64,000 nt of DNA from Nocardioides sp. QY071 (lineage in GTDB: Bacteria; Actinomycetota; Actinomycetes; Propionibacteriales; Nocardioidaceae), in NCBI RefSeq assembly GCF_029961765.1, contig NZ_CP124682.1, positions 1-64,000 on the forward strand, read 5' to 3'. How positions within the stretch are numbered: position 1 is the first letter of the stretch; each line of letters opens with the position of its first letter. Made by a program: the position numbers and the translations under genes. Shown here in pieces: positions 49,388-57,252 of the stretch. The notes beneath the pieces were generated by a model. That model searched no databases and was not told the DNA's origin. It worked only from the letters and a program-made list of their open reading frames with translations.

Positions 49388-49740
49388 CAGATGGACTCCT
49401 TCGTGTGAGCGTTCTTGTGCGCGGCTTGGGAGCCGAGTTCGACGGTGAGGACGCCCGCGATGATGAGGGCGATGCCCAGGCCCATGAGGGCGGTGAGCGC
49501 TTCGTCGAAGATGAGGGCGGACATGACGGCGGTGAGGGCGACGCCGAGCGCACCCCAGATGCCGTAGGCGACGCCGAGGGCCATGCCTTGCTTCAAGACC
49601 AGGGCGAGGAGCGTGAATGAGGCGAGGTATCCGACGGCGACGACGGCGTAGAGCGCGGGGTGGTTGAGGGCGCCCTTGAGGGACAGGGAGCCGGTGACTT
49701 CGCTGCAGATGGCTGCGGCCAGGAGGAGCCACTTGGTCAT
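49387..49740 (-). CDS. SMR-family efflux subunit (partner)
   Basis: 117 aa: LLLAAAICSEVTGSLSLKGA with the essential Glu, then MALGVAYGIWGALGVALTAV, with a hydrophilic tail HKNAHTKESI. The longer tail sets it apart from its partner and could fix membrane orientation. It overlaps the TetR gene by ATGA, so the three are one operon. Confidence 0.85.
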   Translation of the reverse strand: MTKWLLLAAAICSEVTGSLSLKGALNHPALYAVVAVGYLASFTLLALVLKQGMALGVAYGIWGALGVALTAVMSALIFDEALTALMGLGIALIIAGVLTVELGSQAAHKNAHTKESI

Positions 49741-50303
49741 GAGTTCTCCTTGAGGAGTTGGTGGGCGAGTGCTTGGACTGCGTCGCGGTCTTGGTCGGTC
49801 AGTGGGATGCCGTTGCTGGCGGCGTTGAGCCAGATGCCGTCGGCGATGAGCCGCACGGCGTGGAACCGGGCGCGTTCGTGGGCAGGGAGGGTCTCAGCGA
49901 TGTCGACCCATGCGCCCATGCGTTCGTTCCAGCGTTCGCTCAGTGGCTCGCGCAGGCTGGGGTCGGTGAACATGACGAGGTCTCCGAGGTCGAAGTGCCC
50001 GTCGCACACCCAGTCGAGGTAGGCACCGAGCCGTGCAGCGGTCGTCCTTGCTGTGGTGTCACTAGTCGGAAGCCGGGTGGTGAGTTCATGCTCGTACTGG
50101 TCCATCAGATGGTCGATGACCGCTGTCATCAACGCCTGCTTGGTCCGGAAGTGGTACATCAGCCCCGCCTTGGTAACCCCGGCGGCGCGGGCGGCGGAGT
50201 CCAGCGAGACCGATGCGCCGGTGCGCGCCAGCGTCAGGGTGCTGGCGACCATCTCGTCGCGCATGGAGGGCCGGTGCGCTGGAGCCGGGGCGGATGACAT
50301 CAC
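49737..50303 (-). CDS. TetR-family regulator of the SMR pair
   Basis: 188 aa. HTH: VSLDSAARAAGVTKAGLMYHFRTKQALMTAV at residues ~30-62. The C-terminal domain is helical and ligand-binding. First gene of the operon; the near-palindrome CCTACCGGTTGG just upstream is the likely operator. It should release the operon when an SMR substrate binds. Confidence 0.85.
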   Translation of the reverse strand: MMSSAPAPAHRPSMRDEMVASTLTLARTGASVSLDSAARAAGVTKAGLMYHFRTKQALMTAVIDHLMDQYEHELTTRLPTSDTTARTTAARLGAYLDWVCDGHFDLGDLVMFTDPSLREPLSERWNERMGAWVDIAETLPAHERARFHAVRLIADGIWLNAASNGIPLTDQDRDAVQALAHQLLKENS

Positions 50304-50315
50304 TTCGTTACTATA

Positions 50316-50327
50316 CCTACCGGTTGG
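50316..50327. promoter_or_regulatory. Candidate TetR operator
   Basis: CCTACCGGTTGG is an almost perfect 12-bp palindrome, with a TATAGT -10-like box on the - strand right after it and the TetR start about 10 bp further. Confidence 0.55.
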
Positions 50328-50420
50328 CTAACTAACCAAAGCGGCGGCACGGCTCTTCGAGAGGGGCCGCATCACACGCTCATCGGCATTATGCACGTGA
50401 TCCGTGGGGTGCTCGGTCAT
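50328..50420 (-). pseudogene. Truncated TnpC-like gene of a Tn554-type element
   Basis: MTEHPTDHVHNADERVMRPL plus ten residues, then a stop in the neighbouring promoter. It overlaps tnpB by ATGA. Position and start fit the third gene (tnpC) of Tn554-like elements, cut short at the SMR module. Confidence 0.5.
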
Positions 50421-51706
50421 GATGCTTCGCCTTCCGTGAGGCCGTCGAGGAGTCGTCCGAAGAGGTCGGCGCGGTGCTGTTGGCCCTTGGTTTCGGCGTC
50501 GTCGTGCTGGGCTTGCAGGGTGGGCCGGAACTCGATGCTGGTCTGGAAGAAGCTGCAGTTCTCGCAGATCGCCTCGTAGGCGCACTCGAGCTCTTCAGGT
50601 CTGGTGCAGTGACCGTTGCCGAGCAGCCGGTGGTGCTCGCGTCGCAGCCGGGCCATCTTCGGTCCGATGGCGTCGGCGGGCAGCGGGTCGGCGTGGGCGT
50701 AGAGCGCATCGACCTGGTCGGTGACGGCGAAGTACTCATCGGCCACGGTGCGGGCGGCGATCTTGGCGTAGCGCAGGGTCATGTCCATGCTGCGGTGCCC
50801 GAGCATCGCCGCAATCGCCTCCAAGGACATGCCGCGGTTGATCGCCTGGGTGGCCAGGGTGTGCCGGAGCTGGTGGGGGTGGATGTGTCCGAGCCCGGCC
50901 GCGGCGGCGACGTTGTTCAAGATCCGGGTGACCGAGTGCCGGTCGGCACCCCGGCCGTTCTCCCTGGGCAGCAGCAACGGATGATCGGCCCGCACGTACC
51001 GAGTGCGGTAGTCGGCGATCAGCTGCACCAGGTGCGGGTGCAGGGGCAGGTAGCGGTCCTCACGCAGCTTGCCGACCGGGACGTGCAGCCACGGTGCGGC
51101 GCCGATCTGCACCACGGCGTCGGCAGGCAAGGCGGTGAACTCACCGACCCGCAGCCCGGTGCGCAGCAGCACCTCAACGGTGACCCGGACCAGCAGTCGC
51201 GGCTGGGCTTGCGCCGCTCGGAGCAGTTTCGCCGCGGCGGCGTCATCGAGCGCCTTGGGCAGCGGGTGGTCCTGGCGGGGCAGGTCGCCAGGGAACATCG
51301 GCACCCGTGGCGGCGCTTCGTCCCAGCCCCACTCGTCGATCCGCACGAAGAACATCCGCAGCGTGCCGAGCCGGTGCGCCAGGGTCGCGGTGGTGACCCG
51401 GGTCTTGTTCTGGCCGGGTCGTTTCGCCAGCCAGGGCTTGTAGTCCTCGACATGGCGGCGGGTCACCTGAGCGATGCTGGTTACCGGCGGTGCGTCCTCG
51501 ACGAGGAAGCCGGCGAAGGAGCGCAGCGCGATGTCGGCGTTGGTCACGCTGCCCGGCCGCAGTACGCAGCCGATCTGGGTCAGGTAGCGGCGCATCGTGT
51601 CCACGATCTGCGGCACCGCGGGCTCGAGCTGTTCCCAGGACGGCAGGGTGCCCATCCCGTTGCGACCCCGCACACCTGCCGAACTCGGCGCAGCTGCCGG
51701 GCTCAC
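50417..51706 (-). CDS. Tyrosine recombinase, TnpB-like (Tn554 type)
   Basis: 429 aa. SAM-like core-binding region at ~residues 35-115 and a catalytic domain with RTGLRVGEFTAL (Arg), HPHQLRHTLAT (HxxR), LGHRSMDMTLRYAKI (His and Tyr). The catalytic set is complete. C-terminal Cys-containing region CENCSFFQTSIEF, as in TnpB-like recombinases. Coupled to tnpA. Confidence 0.85.
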   Translation of the reverse strand: MSPAAAPSSAGVRGRNGMGTLPSWEQLEPAVPQIVDTMRRYLTQIGCVLRPGSVTNADIALRSFAGFLVEDAPPVTSIAQVTRRHVEDYKPWLAKRPGQNKTRVTTATLAHRLGTLRMFFVRIDEWGWDEAPPRVPMFPGDLPRQDHPLPKALDDAAAAKLLRAAQAQPRLLVRVTVEVLLRTGLRVGEFTALPADAVVQIGAAPWLHVPVGKLREDRYLPLHPHLVQLIADYRTRYVRADHPLLLPRENGRGADRHSVTRILNNVAAAAGLGHIHPHQLRHTLATQAINRGMSLEAIAAMLGHRSMDMTLRYAKIAARTVADEYFAVTDQVDALYAHADPLPADAIGPKMARLRREHHRLLGNGHCTRPEELECAYEAICENCSFFQTSIEFRPTLQAQHDDAETKGQQHRADLFGRLLDGLTEGEAS

Positions 51707-52743
51707 CGGACGGTCCCGGGGTAGAGCTGGGCGTCGAGGACCTCCGCGGCCTTTCGGTACTGGTTGGCCAGCCAGTCGTCGGCCAGGTGCAGGTAGATCC
51801 GGGTGGTCTCGATTGACGCATGCCCTGCTTGGGCCTGGACGGCTTCGAGGGCCATACCCGCTTCGCGGAGCCGGGTCAGGCAGGTGTGCCGCAGCTCGTG
51901 GCAGGTCGCGTGCGTCAGCCCGGCGCGACGGCGGGCACCGGTGAGCATCTCGTCCAGCCCGCGCACCGACAGCGGCTTGCCGCGGTTCGGCCCCTTCAAC
52001 GCCATGAACACCCGGTCGGTGTCCGCGTCGGCGGGGCGTTCAGTGTCGAGATAGGCGACGACCTCGGTGAAGAACCGCGAAGAGACCGGCACCAGGCGTT
52101 GGTGGCCGCCCTTCCCCTCAGCGATGAACACCCGGCGCTCGGCGACCCGCAGGTCCTCCAGACGCAGGCCCAGGACCTCGCTGCGGCGCAGCCCACCGAG
52201 CACCATCGCGGCCACCATCGCCCGGTCCCGGTGCGTCCTCAGTGCGGCGGTGAGCTGGTCGACCTCGGCCGGGGTGAGGATGCGCGGCAGCCGGCGGGTG
52301 CGTCGGGTCAACGGCACACCCTGACCTGGCCGGGACCGCTCCCGCCGGGTCGGCAGACCCCGGGGCACCGGGTTCGCGGTGACCTCCCCGCGCGCCTGCA
52401 GGTAGGCGAAGAACCCCGAGATGATCGACAACCGCCGCGCCACCGTGCTCGTCGCAACTGCATGGCTGTCCTCGGCCACCGGCTGCAGTGTCGAACCCCG
52501 GCTGGTGCCATTGCGTTGGGCGGTGATGAACCCCAGCACGTCCGCCGGCATCACCTCGTCCGGTGGCTTGGTCACGATCCCGAAGAACACCTTCAGGTCA
52601 TACGCAGCCGCCAGCACCGTGTTCGGCCGGCACCGCCCCTCGAGGAACTCCAGGTAGTCGTCGACCAGCGGCATTCCGAGCCGCAGCACCGGCTCCCCGG
52701 ACGGCCCTCGAGAACGGATCAGGCACGGGTCGGACAGGGACAT
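51703..52743 (-). CDS. Tyrosine recombinase, TnpA-like (Tn554 type)
   Basis: 346 aa from the ATG at 52743 (GGAGG seven bases upstream). MPLVDDYLEFLEGRCRPNTV core-binding domain, then GGLRRSEVLGLRLEDL, TCHELRHTCLTRL and AGHASIETTRIYLHLAD carry the R, HxxR, H and Tyr residues. Complete. The recombinases probably act on an end close to the hairpin repeat at 52911-52962. Confidence 0.87.
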   Translation of the reverse strand: MSLSDPCLIRSRGPSGEPVLRLGMPLVDDYLEFLEGRCRPNTVLAAAYDLKVFFGIVTKPPDEVMPADVLGFITAQRNGTSRGSTLQPVAEDSHAVATSTVARRLSIISGFFAYLQARGEVTANPVPRGLPTRRERSRPGQGVPLTRRTRRLPRILTPAEVDQLTAALRTHRDRAMVAAMVLGGLRRSEVLGLRLEDLRVAERRVFIAEGKGGHQRLVPVSSRFFTEVVAYLDTERPADADTDRVFMALKGPNRGKPLSVRGLDEMLTGARRRAGLTHATCHELRHTCLTRLREAGMALEAVQAQAGHASIETTRIYLHLADDWLANQYRKAAEVLDAQLYPGTVR

Positions 52744-52910
52744 CTCGAGGCCTCCAGCTCCGTCGACAGGCAGCCACAACGGCTCGTCGAAATGTCCTGG
52801 AAGATCACGTGCATAACAAGCAGATCCGGTAAACGGCGCCGTCCTCCTAGAGGGCCTCCCCCGGCTCAGTCTCGGCAGCGTTCATCGTCACGACCAATGT
52901 CGAGTGACGC

Positions 52911-52962
52911 AGTGTTGAAAAGATCATCAAGCCTGTTTGGAAAAGTTCGCTGCATCTCGACA
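52911..52962 (+). repeat. Recurring palindromic repeat, copy 4 (half hairpin at cargo/backbone junction)
   Basis: CAGTGTTGAAAAG, 13 bp, TTTGGAAAAG, then only the left arm TTCGCTGCATCTCGACA (52946-52962). The right arm is replaced by other sequence, so the end of the element is probably here. Confidence 0.7.
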
Positions 52963-53009
52963 ACAGTCGGGGATGCGCAAGGGGTTGGCCAGAAACTTCT
53001 TCAACTTTC

Positions 53010-53100
53010 GGGGGGACGCCTTCTGACCTGCGCAAACGCGCGTCCCCCCTCAGCGTCCCCCCTCGAAATCAGGGGTCTGGGGGGACGGATGCGGGGACGC
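53010..53100. repeat. Five GGGGGGACGC-type repeats in alternating orientation
   Basis: GGGGGGACGC at 53010, GCGTCCCCCC at 53040 and 53053, GGGGGGACGG at 53079 and GGGGACGC ending 53100. They lie 50-140 bp ahead of the regulator gene at 53153 and can form strong hairpins. Candidate operator cluster or silencing structure. Confidence 0.6.
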
Positions 53101-53152
53101 CCGCTCGCGACCTTTCTGCCGTGCACAGCCACGGACGAAAGGAGCGAGTGCG

Positions 53153-54106
53153 ATGAGTGTGGGCGACCAGCTCGGCCTCGACGACAACAGCGAACTGCTC
53201 GACCAGGCCCGCCAGAAGTGGCCGGCCTGGGTGGCCACCGATCCGCGCCTCGGCGTGGTCGACAACTTCGACGACCTGCGCTCCTGGCTGCCGACGGTGG
53301 ACCACGAGGAATCCGACCAGGTCCTCCTGGCGCTGGCCATGCTGGCTGCCCCCGACGGGGGTGACGACGTCGCGGCCGCGGCCGCGCTCGCCAAGTGCCT
53401 GCTGCCCGGCGCCTGCCGGCTCGCGGGCTGGCTGAGCACCCTCCCGCCGCGCGAGGTCTTCCGCGACAGCCAGCCGGTCATGGCGGGCACCTGGTCGGCG
53501 GTCGAGCGGGTCGACGAGCTCGTGGCCTCGCAGCTGTGGATCGAGGTCCGCACGTTCAAGTGGCGCCGGCTCCGGAAGGTCGCGGCCAACATCTTGATCA
53601 ACACCCGCGTCGGCGTGCTCCGCGAGGTCGGCGACTTCTTCTACGTCTCCCGGGCCGACCGCACCTGGGCGAACACGACTCTCGTCGAGTCCTTCTCGGC
53701 CGGCGACCTGACGAGCGCCGATGCAGGTGCCGGCTACTCAGCCGAGATGCCGACTGAGCGGGTCACAGGCGCGCTGTTCCACCGCCCCGAGATCCTCGCC
53801 GACGCCGGACCCGAGCAGGAGGAGCCCACGGGCACCGAGGAGCTCCTGGAGCTGCTCGCGTGGGCGTGCGACCACCAGGTCATCAGCCCCGCCGACCGGT
53901 ACCTGCTGCTGTGCCTGGTCGAGGAGGCCGACCGGGTCGAGACCCGGCGTCTGGCGCGCGGCTACGGCGGCCTGCTCAGCAACGAGGTCTCCAGCCGGGT
54001 CGCGCCCCGCATCGGGGTCTCGGAGGCAACCGTCCGACGCCACGGCTCGCGCACTGTGCGCGCCCTCGCCGCGGCCGCCCCCAGGAAGTTCGGCCATGAC
54101 GAATAA
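53153..54106 (+). CDS. HTH regulator of the transfer region, 317 aa
   Basis: ATG at 53153 with AAAGGAG upstream. The N-terminal ~200 residues are helical and unrecognised. The C-terminus contains RVAPRIGVSEATVRRHGSRT, a sigma region 4/LuxR-like HTH, after LLLCLVEEADRVETRRLARG. It may be a sigma-like activator of the transfer genes that follow. It could recognise the bipartite motif downstream at 54115, but this is inference. Confidence 0.65.
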   Translation: MSVGDQLGLDDNSELLDQARQKWPAWVATDPRLGVVDNFDDLRSWLPTVDHEESDQVLLALAMLAAPDGGDDVAAAAALAKCLLPGACRLAGWLSTLPPREVFRDSQPVMAGTWSAVERVDELVASQLWIEVRTFKWRRLRKVAANILINTRVGVLREVGDFFYVSRADRTWANTTLVESFSAGDLTSADAGAGYSAEMPTERVTGALFHRPEILADAGPEQEEPTGTEELLELLAWACDHQVISPADRYLLLCLVEEADRVETRRLARGYGGLLSNEVSSRVAPRIGVSEATVRRHGSRTVRALAAAAPRKFGHDE

Positions 54107-54114
54107 GCCCGGAA

Positions 54115-54149
54115 GTGATCGCTCGAACCGCCCCGCAACACATAGGCGA
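54115..54149 (+). promoter_or_regulatory. Bipartite element motif, copy D, before the transfer genes
   Basis: GTGATCG (54115) and ACATAGGCGA (54140), 25 bp start to start as in copies A and B. The next gene starts 19 bp beyond. Confidence 0.62.
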
Positions 54150-54167
54150 CTGGAGGTGGTGAAGCCC

Positions 54168-54386
54168 ATGACAAACACCCACGACGGCGAGACCCGAACG
54201 CCGGAGCAGGTCGCCGAGCTGTTCGCGATCGCCGGCCGCGAGATCGAGGCCATCGAGCAGCTGACCGGCTGCGTCGCCCAGCTGCACGAAGTCCAGGCCG
54301 CCAAGGCACAGCTGGCGACCCTGACCCCGGCCGAGGTCCGCGCCGCACTCGAGTTCCGCCGCGGCACCATCGGGGAGGCCCAGTGA
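54168..54386 (+). CDS. Small helical protein, 72 aa
   Basis: ATG at 54168, 11 bases after GGAGG. EQVAELFAIAGREIEAIEQL, then LHEVQAAKAQLATLTPAEVR suggests a coiled helical protein. It overlaps the MinD-like gene by GTGA. First gene of the transfer transcript; function unknown. Confidence 0.6.
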   Translation: MTNTHDGETRTPEQVAELFAIAGREIEAIEQLTGCVAQLHEVQAAKAQLATLTPAEVRAALEFRRGTIGEAQ

Positions 54387-55231
54387 GCACCCAGACCTCG
54401 AGCCGCCCGGTCGGCGTCGACGAGCTCAAGCGCGCCTGGCAGGCACTGAACGCCGGCGAGTTCCGCACCGGCCCCGGCGCAGGCAAGGGCCCCCGCGGCC
54501 GCGGCACCGCCGCCGAGGACGACTGGACCCCGGCCGACGGCGAGCACACCATCGCCGTGATCGGGTCCGCAGGATCAGTCGGGGCGAGCACCGTCGCCCT
54601 GGCCACCGGCCTCGCTGCAGCCGCACCGGTCCGCGTCATCGAGTGCTGCTCGGTCACCGCCTCCGGCCTCGCCGCGGCCAGCACCGCCGAGCTCGGCCTG
54701 CACCCGACCGACTGGCGGCAGGGCAAGCGCGACCACGTCCTGCTCGAGCGCGCCAGCGAGGTCCTCGCCGGCGTCGACGAGGTCCCGCTGCCCACCGACG
54801 CCGAGCACGACACCCAGCTGACCATCCTCGACATCGGCTGGGAGGCCGGCCAGCTGCTGGCCACCTACTGCTGGCTCGCCGAAGCCGTCCGCACCGCCGA
54901 CCAGGTCGTCCTGGTCACCACCGCCACCGTCCCCGGGATGCGCCGCGCCGGTGTCGTCATGGACCTCCTCGCCGGCCACTGGCAGCCCGAGCAGATCACC
55001 CTCGCCATCCGCGGCCCGCGCCGCAAGAAGTGGCCCCGCGGCCTCGAGCACGCCGGCGGCCCCGCCGTACGTCGCGCCCTGGACGCGGACCGGTGCGTGG
55101 AGATCCCCGAGGACCGCGAGCTCGCGGTCAACGGCCTGGACTCCCGGCCCGTCCCGGCCCCCCTGATCTCGGCAGCACGTCAGCTGCTCGAGCCCCAACA
55201 CCTGTCCACCGACACCAGCGAAAGCGCCTGA
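54383..55231 (+). CDS. MinD/ParA-like protein with altered P-loop
   Basis: 282 aa, GTG start. HTIAVIGSAGSVGASTVALA is a P-loop in which the usual Lys residues are missing; TILDIGWEAGQLLATYCWLA is the second motif. Similar to the TadZ-like gene at 12176, but in the transfer operon. Possibly places the transfer machine in the cell; ATPase activity is doubtful. Confidence 0.65.
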   Translation: MSTQTSSRPVGVDELKRAWQALNAGEFRTGPGAGKGPRGRGTAAEDDWTPADGEHTIAVIGSAGSVGASTVALATGLAAAAPVRVIECCSVTASGLAAASTAELGLHPTDWRQGKRDHVLLERASEVLAGVDEVPLPTDAEHDTQLTILDIGWEAGQLLATYCWLAEAVRTADQVVLVTTATVPGMRRAGVVMDLLAGHWQPEQITLAIRGPRRKKWPRGLEHAGGPAVRRALDADRCVEIPEDRELAVNGLDSRPVPAPLISAARQLLEPQHLSTDTSESA

Positions 55232-55269
55232 CCCGCCCGGGTCAGCAAACCCAGAAAGGAAGTCCACCC

Positions 55270-55563
55270 ATGGACGTCATGACCGCACTCCTCCCGATGG
55301 CCGCCCAGGTCTGCCCGAAGGCGCCCCCGGGTGCTGTCGGCCCCACCAACGAGATCACCAGCTACGTGCTGTGGGGCGTCATCGTCCTGTTCGGTCTCGG
55401 CATCATCATCGCCATCGGCGCGATCATCGCCGGCCGGGTGTTCTCCCTGCCGCACGCCTCCAAGGTCGGCGTGATCTCGGTGGTGGTCGTGTTCGCCTGC
55501 GCGATCGCCTACTTGGTGCTGCCCGGGATGCTCAACGGGATCCTCGGCAAGGGCTGCATCTGA
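55270..55563 (+). CDS. Small two-helix membrane protein (T4SS pilin-like)
   Basis: 97 aa. A short start with CPKAPPGAVGPTNEITSY, then two hydrophobic segments (VLWGVIVLFGLGIIIAIGAI and VGVISVVVVFACAIAYLVL). Size and topology resemble VirB2/TrbC-like subunits found at the start of T4SS operons in actinobacteria. No strong motif, so tentative. Confidence 0.6.
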   Translation: MDVMTALLPMAAQVCPKAPPGAVGPTNEITSYVLWGVIVLFGLGIIIAIGAIIAGRVFSLPHASKVGVISVVVVFACAIAYLVLPGMLNGILGKGCI

Positions 55564-56453
55564 TGCGGCGCGCAGCCACGAAGAAGGCAGAAGGCACCAG
55601 CGAGTGGAGCCGGCGTCGGTTGCTCGGCATCCTTGCCGCCGCCGTCGCCGTGGCTGCGCTCCTGCTCGGCGGCCTCGTGTACGCGGTCTACCTGGCGGTC
55701 TCCGGTATCGGTGGCGAGGCCAGCGCGAACACCGGCGTGGCCACCGGCGAGACCGAGCGCTCGACGGTGGCCCGCGGTGCCGCGCATCGCGACGAGATCG
55801 CGGCCGAGCCGATGCTGACCGTGCCCGAGAGCGCGGCCTTCCCCGCCGAGACCACCAGCGCCAAGGCCCCGGAGATCAAGATCCCGACCGGGACCGGAGT
55901 CAACGGACCCGCGTTCGTGATGACCGGGTTCCCGCAGACCCCGGAGGGCGCGATCGGCCAGCTGGCCCAGATCGACCTCGCGGTGCTGCAGTCGATGAGC
56001 CTGAGCACCGCCGAGGAGGTCTACAACGCCTGGGCGCTGCCCGGCGGGGTCCGGGCGGAGGACTGGTGGATCACCGCCAGCGTCCGCGCGTTCCTCTCCA
56101 GCACCGGGATGGGCGAGGTCAAGGACCCCAGCGCCTCGGTCTCCCTGGAGCCCGCCGCCGCGCTCGTCAAGGGCACCGACGGCCCCGACTGGGCCACGGT
56201 CTGCGTGCTGATGAAGGTCAGCGCCACCTACAAGTCCGAAGGCCAGATCGCCTTCGCGCACTGCGAGCGCATGCAGTGGGTCGGCGGCCGCTGGATGGTC
56301 GCCCCCGGCGCCCCGCCGGCACCCGCGCCCGCGACCTGGCCCGGAACCCAGCTGGCACTCGAGGCCGGCTGGCGCACCTGGTCCACCGACCACACCGAAC
56401 CCATCAACCCCGGCGACCACGGCGACCACGGACACCACGAAGGGGAGCACTGA
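55563..56453 (+). CDS. VirB8/TcpC-like conjugation protein 1
   Basis: 296 aa, sharing a base with the previous stop. N-terminal membrane helix (LLGILAAAVAVAALLLGGLV), then a soluble NTF2-like domain (AEEVYNAWALPGGVRAEDWWI to WVGGRWMVAPG). The tail is His-rich (GDHGDHGHHEGEH). It fits VirB8/TcpC-type bridge proteins of Gram-positive T4SS. Confidence 0.65.
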   Translation: MRRAATKKAEGTSEWSRRRLLGILAAAVAVAALLLGGLVYAVYLAVSGIGGEASANTGVATGETERSTVARGAAHRDEIAAEPMLTVPESAAFPAETTSAKAPEIKIPTGTGVNGPAFVMTGFPQTPEGAIGQLAQIDLAVLQSMSLSTAEEVYNAWALPGGVRAEDWWITASVRAFLSSTGMGEVKDPSASVSLEPAAALVKGTDGPDWATVCVLMKVSATYKSEGQIAFAHCERMQWVGGRWMVAPGAPPAPAPATWPGTQLALEAGWRTWSTDHTEPINPGDHGDHGHHEGEH

Positions 56454-56454
56454 G

Positions 56455-57252
56455 ATGAGCAACCGCATGAACGACTCGATGGGGGAGTCCCGCACCACCC
56501 TGCTGCGCGTGGGCGTCCTGGTGGTGATCGCCGCCCTGGTGGCGACCGCCGTCTGGCTCGGAGCGCGCGGCCGGACCGACGACAGCCGCGGCACCGACAA
56601 GACCAGCGGCGACTCCTCGAGCCAGACCGGGCAGCAGGAGCAGAACGTCTCGGTCGACCAGGTCGCCCCGGAGACCGCCCCCGCCGACGGCGTGGAGATC
56701 CCGACCGGCGCCGAGGTGGTCGACGGCTACCCGACCCGGTTCCCCCAGACCGACCTGGGCGCGGTCGCGCTGCAGGTCGAGGTCGCCAAGGCGCAGGTCG
56801 GGTTCGACTACGACCAGGCCGCCGCCGTCGCCGGCCTGTACGCCAACCCCGAGGACAAGGCCGTCTTCGAGCAGCGCGCCCGCGACGCCGTCGCACTGCG
56901 CCGCCAGCAGGCCGGCGTCCCGAAGGAGGGTGACGTCCCCCCGCCCGCGTCGTACGCCGTGACGCCGATCGCCTACACCCTCGAGGAGCTCGACACCGGC
57001 TACTACGCGGTGAACCTGCTCAGCTACGTCACCCTGACGACCGCCAACGGCAAGGTCAGCGACGGCCTCTACGCCGGCACCCAGCTGATGCGGTGGATCG
57101 AGGTCGACGGCGTGGGCGACTGGCGCCTGGCCCAGGGCAGCGATGAGGACATCGAGCACCTGGTCTCCACCGGCCAGCCCAAGGCGGTCGCGCCTGGCAC
57201 CCCGGAGTACAAGCAGGCCGGCTGGATCCCGATCAACGGAGCCCCCCAGTGA
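56455..57252 (+). CDS. VirB8/TcpC-like conjugation protein 2
   Basis: 265 aa. Membrane helix (LLRVGVLVVIAALVATAVWL), a Ser/Gln-rich linker, then an NTF2-like part (ALQVEVAKAQVGFDYDQAAA to MRWIEVDGVGDWRLAQG). Same layout as its neighbour, so the two may form one complex. GTGA overlap with the next gene. Confidence 0.65.
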   Translation: MSNRMNDSMGESRTTLLRVGVLVVIAALVATAVWLGARGRTDDSRGTDKTSGDSSSQTGQQEQNVSVDQVAPETAPADGVEIPTGAEVVDGYPTRFPQTDLGAVALQVEVAKAQVGFDYDQAAAVAGLYANPEDKAVFEQRARDAVALRRQQAGVPKEGDVPPPASYAVTPIAYTLEELDTGYYAVNLLSYVTLTTANGKVSDGLYAGTQLMRWIEVDGVGDWRLAQGSDEDIEHLVSTGQPKAVAPGTPEYKQAGWIPINGAPQ

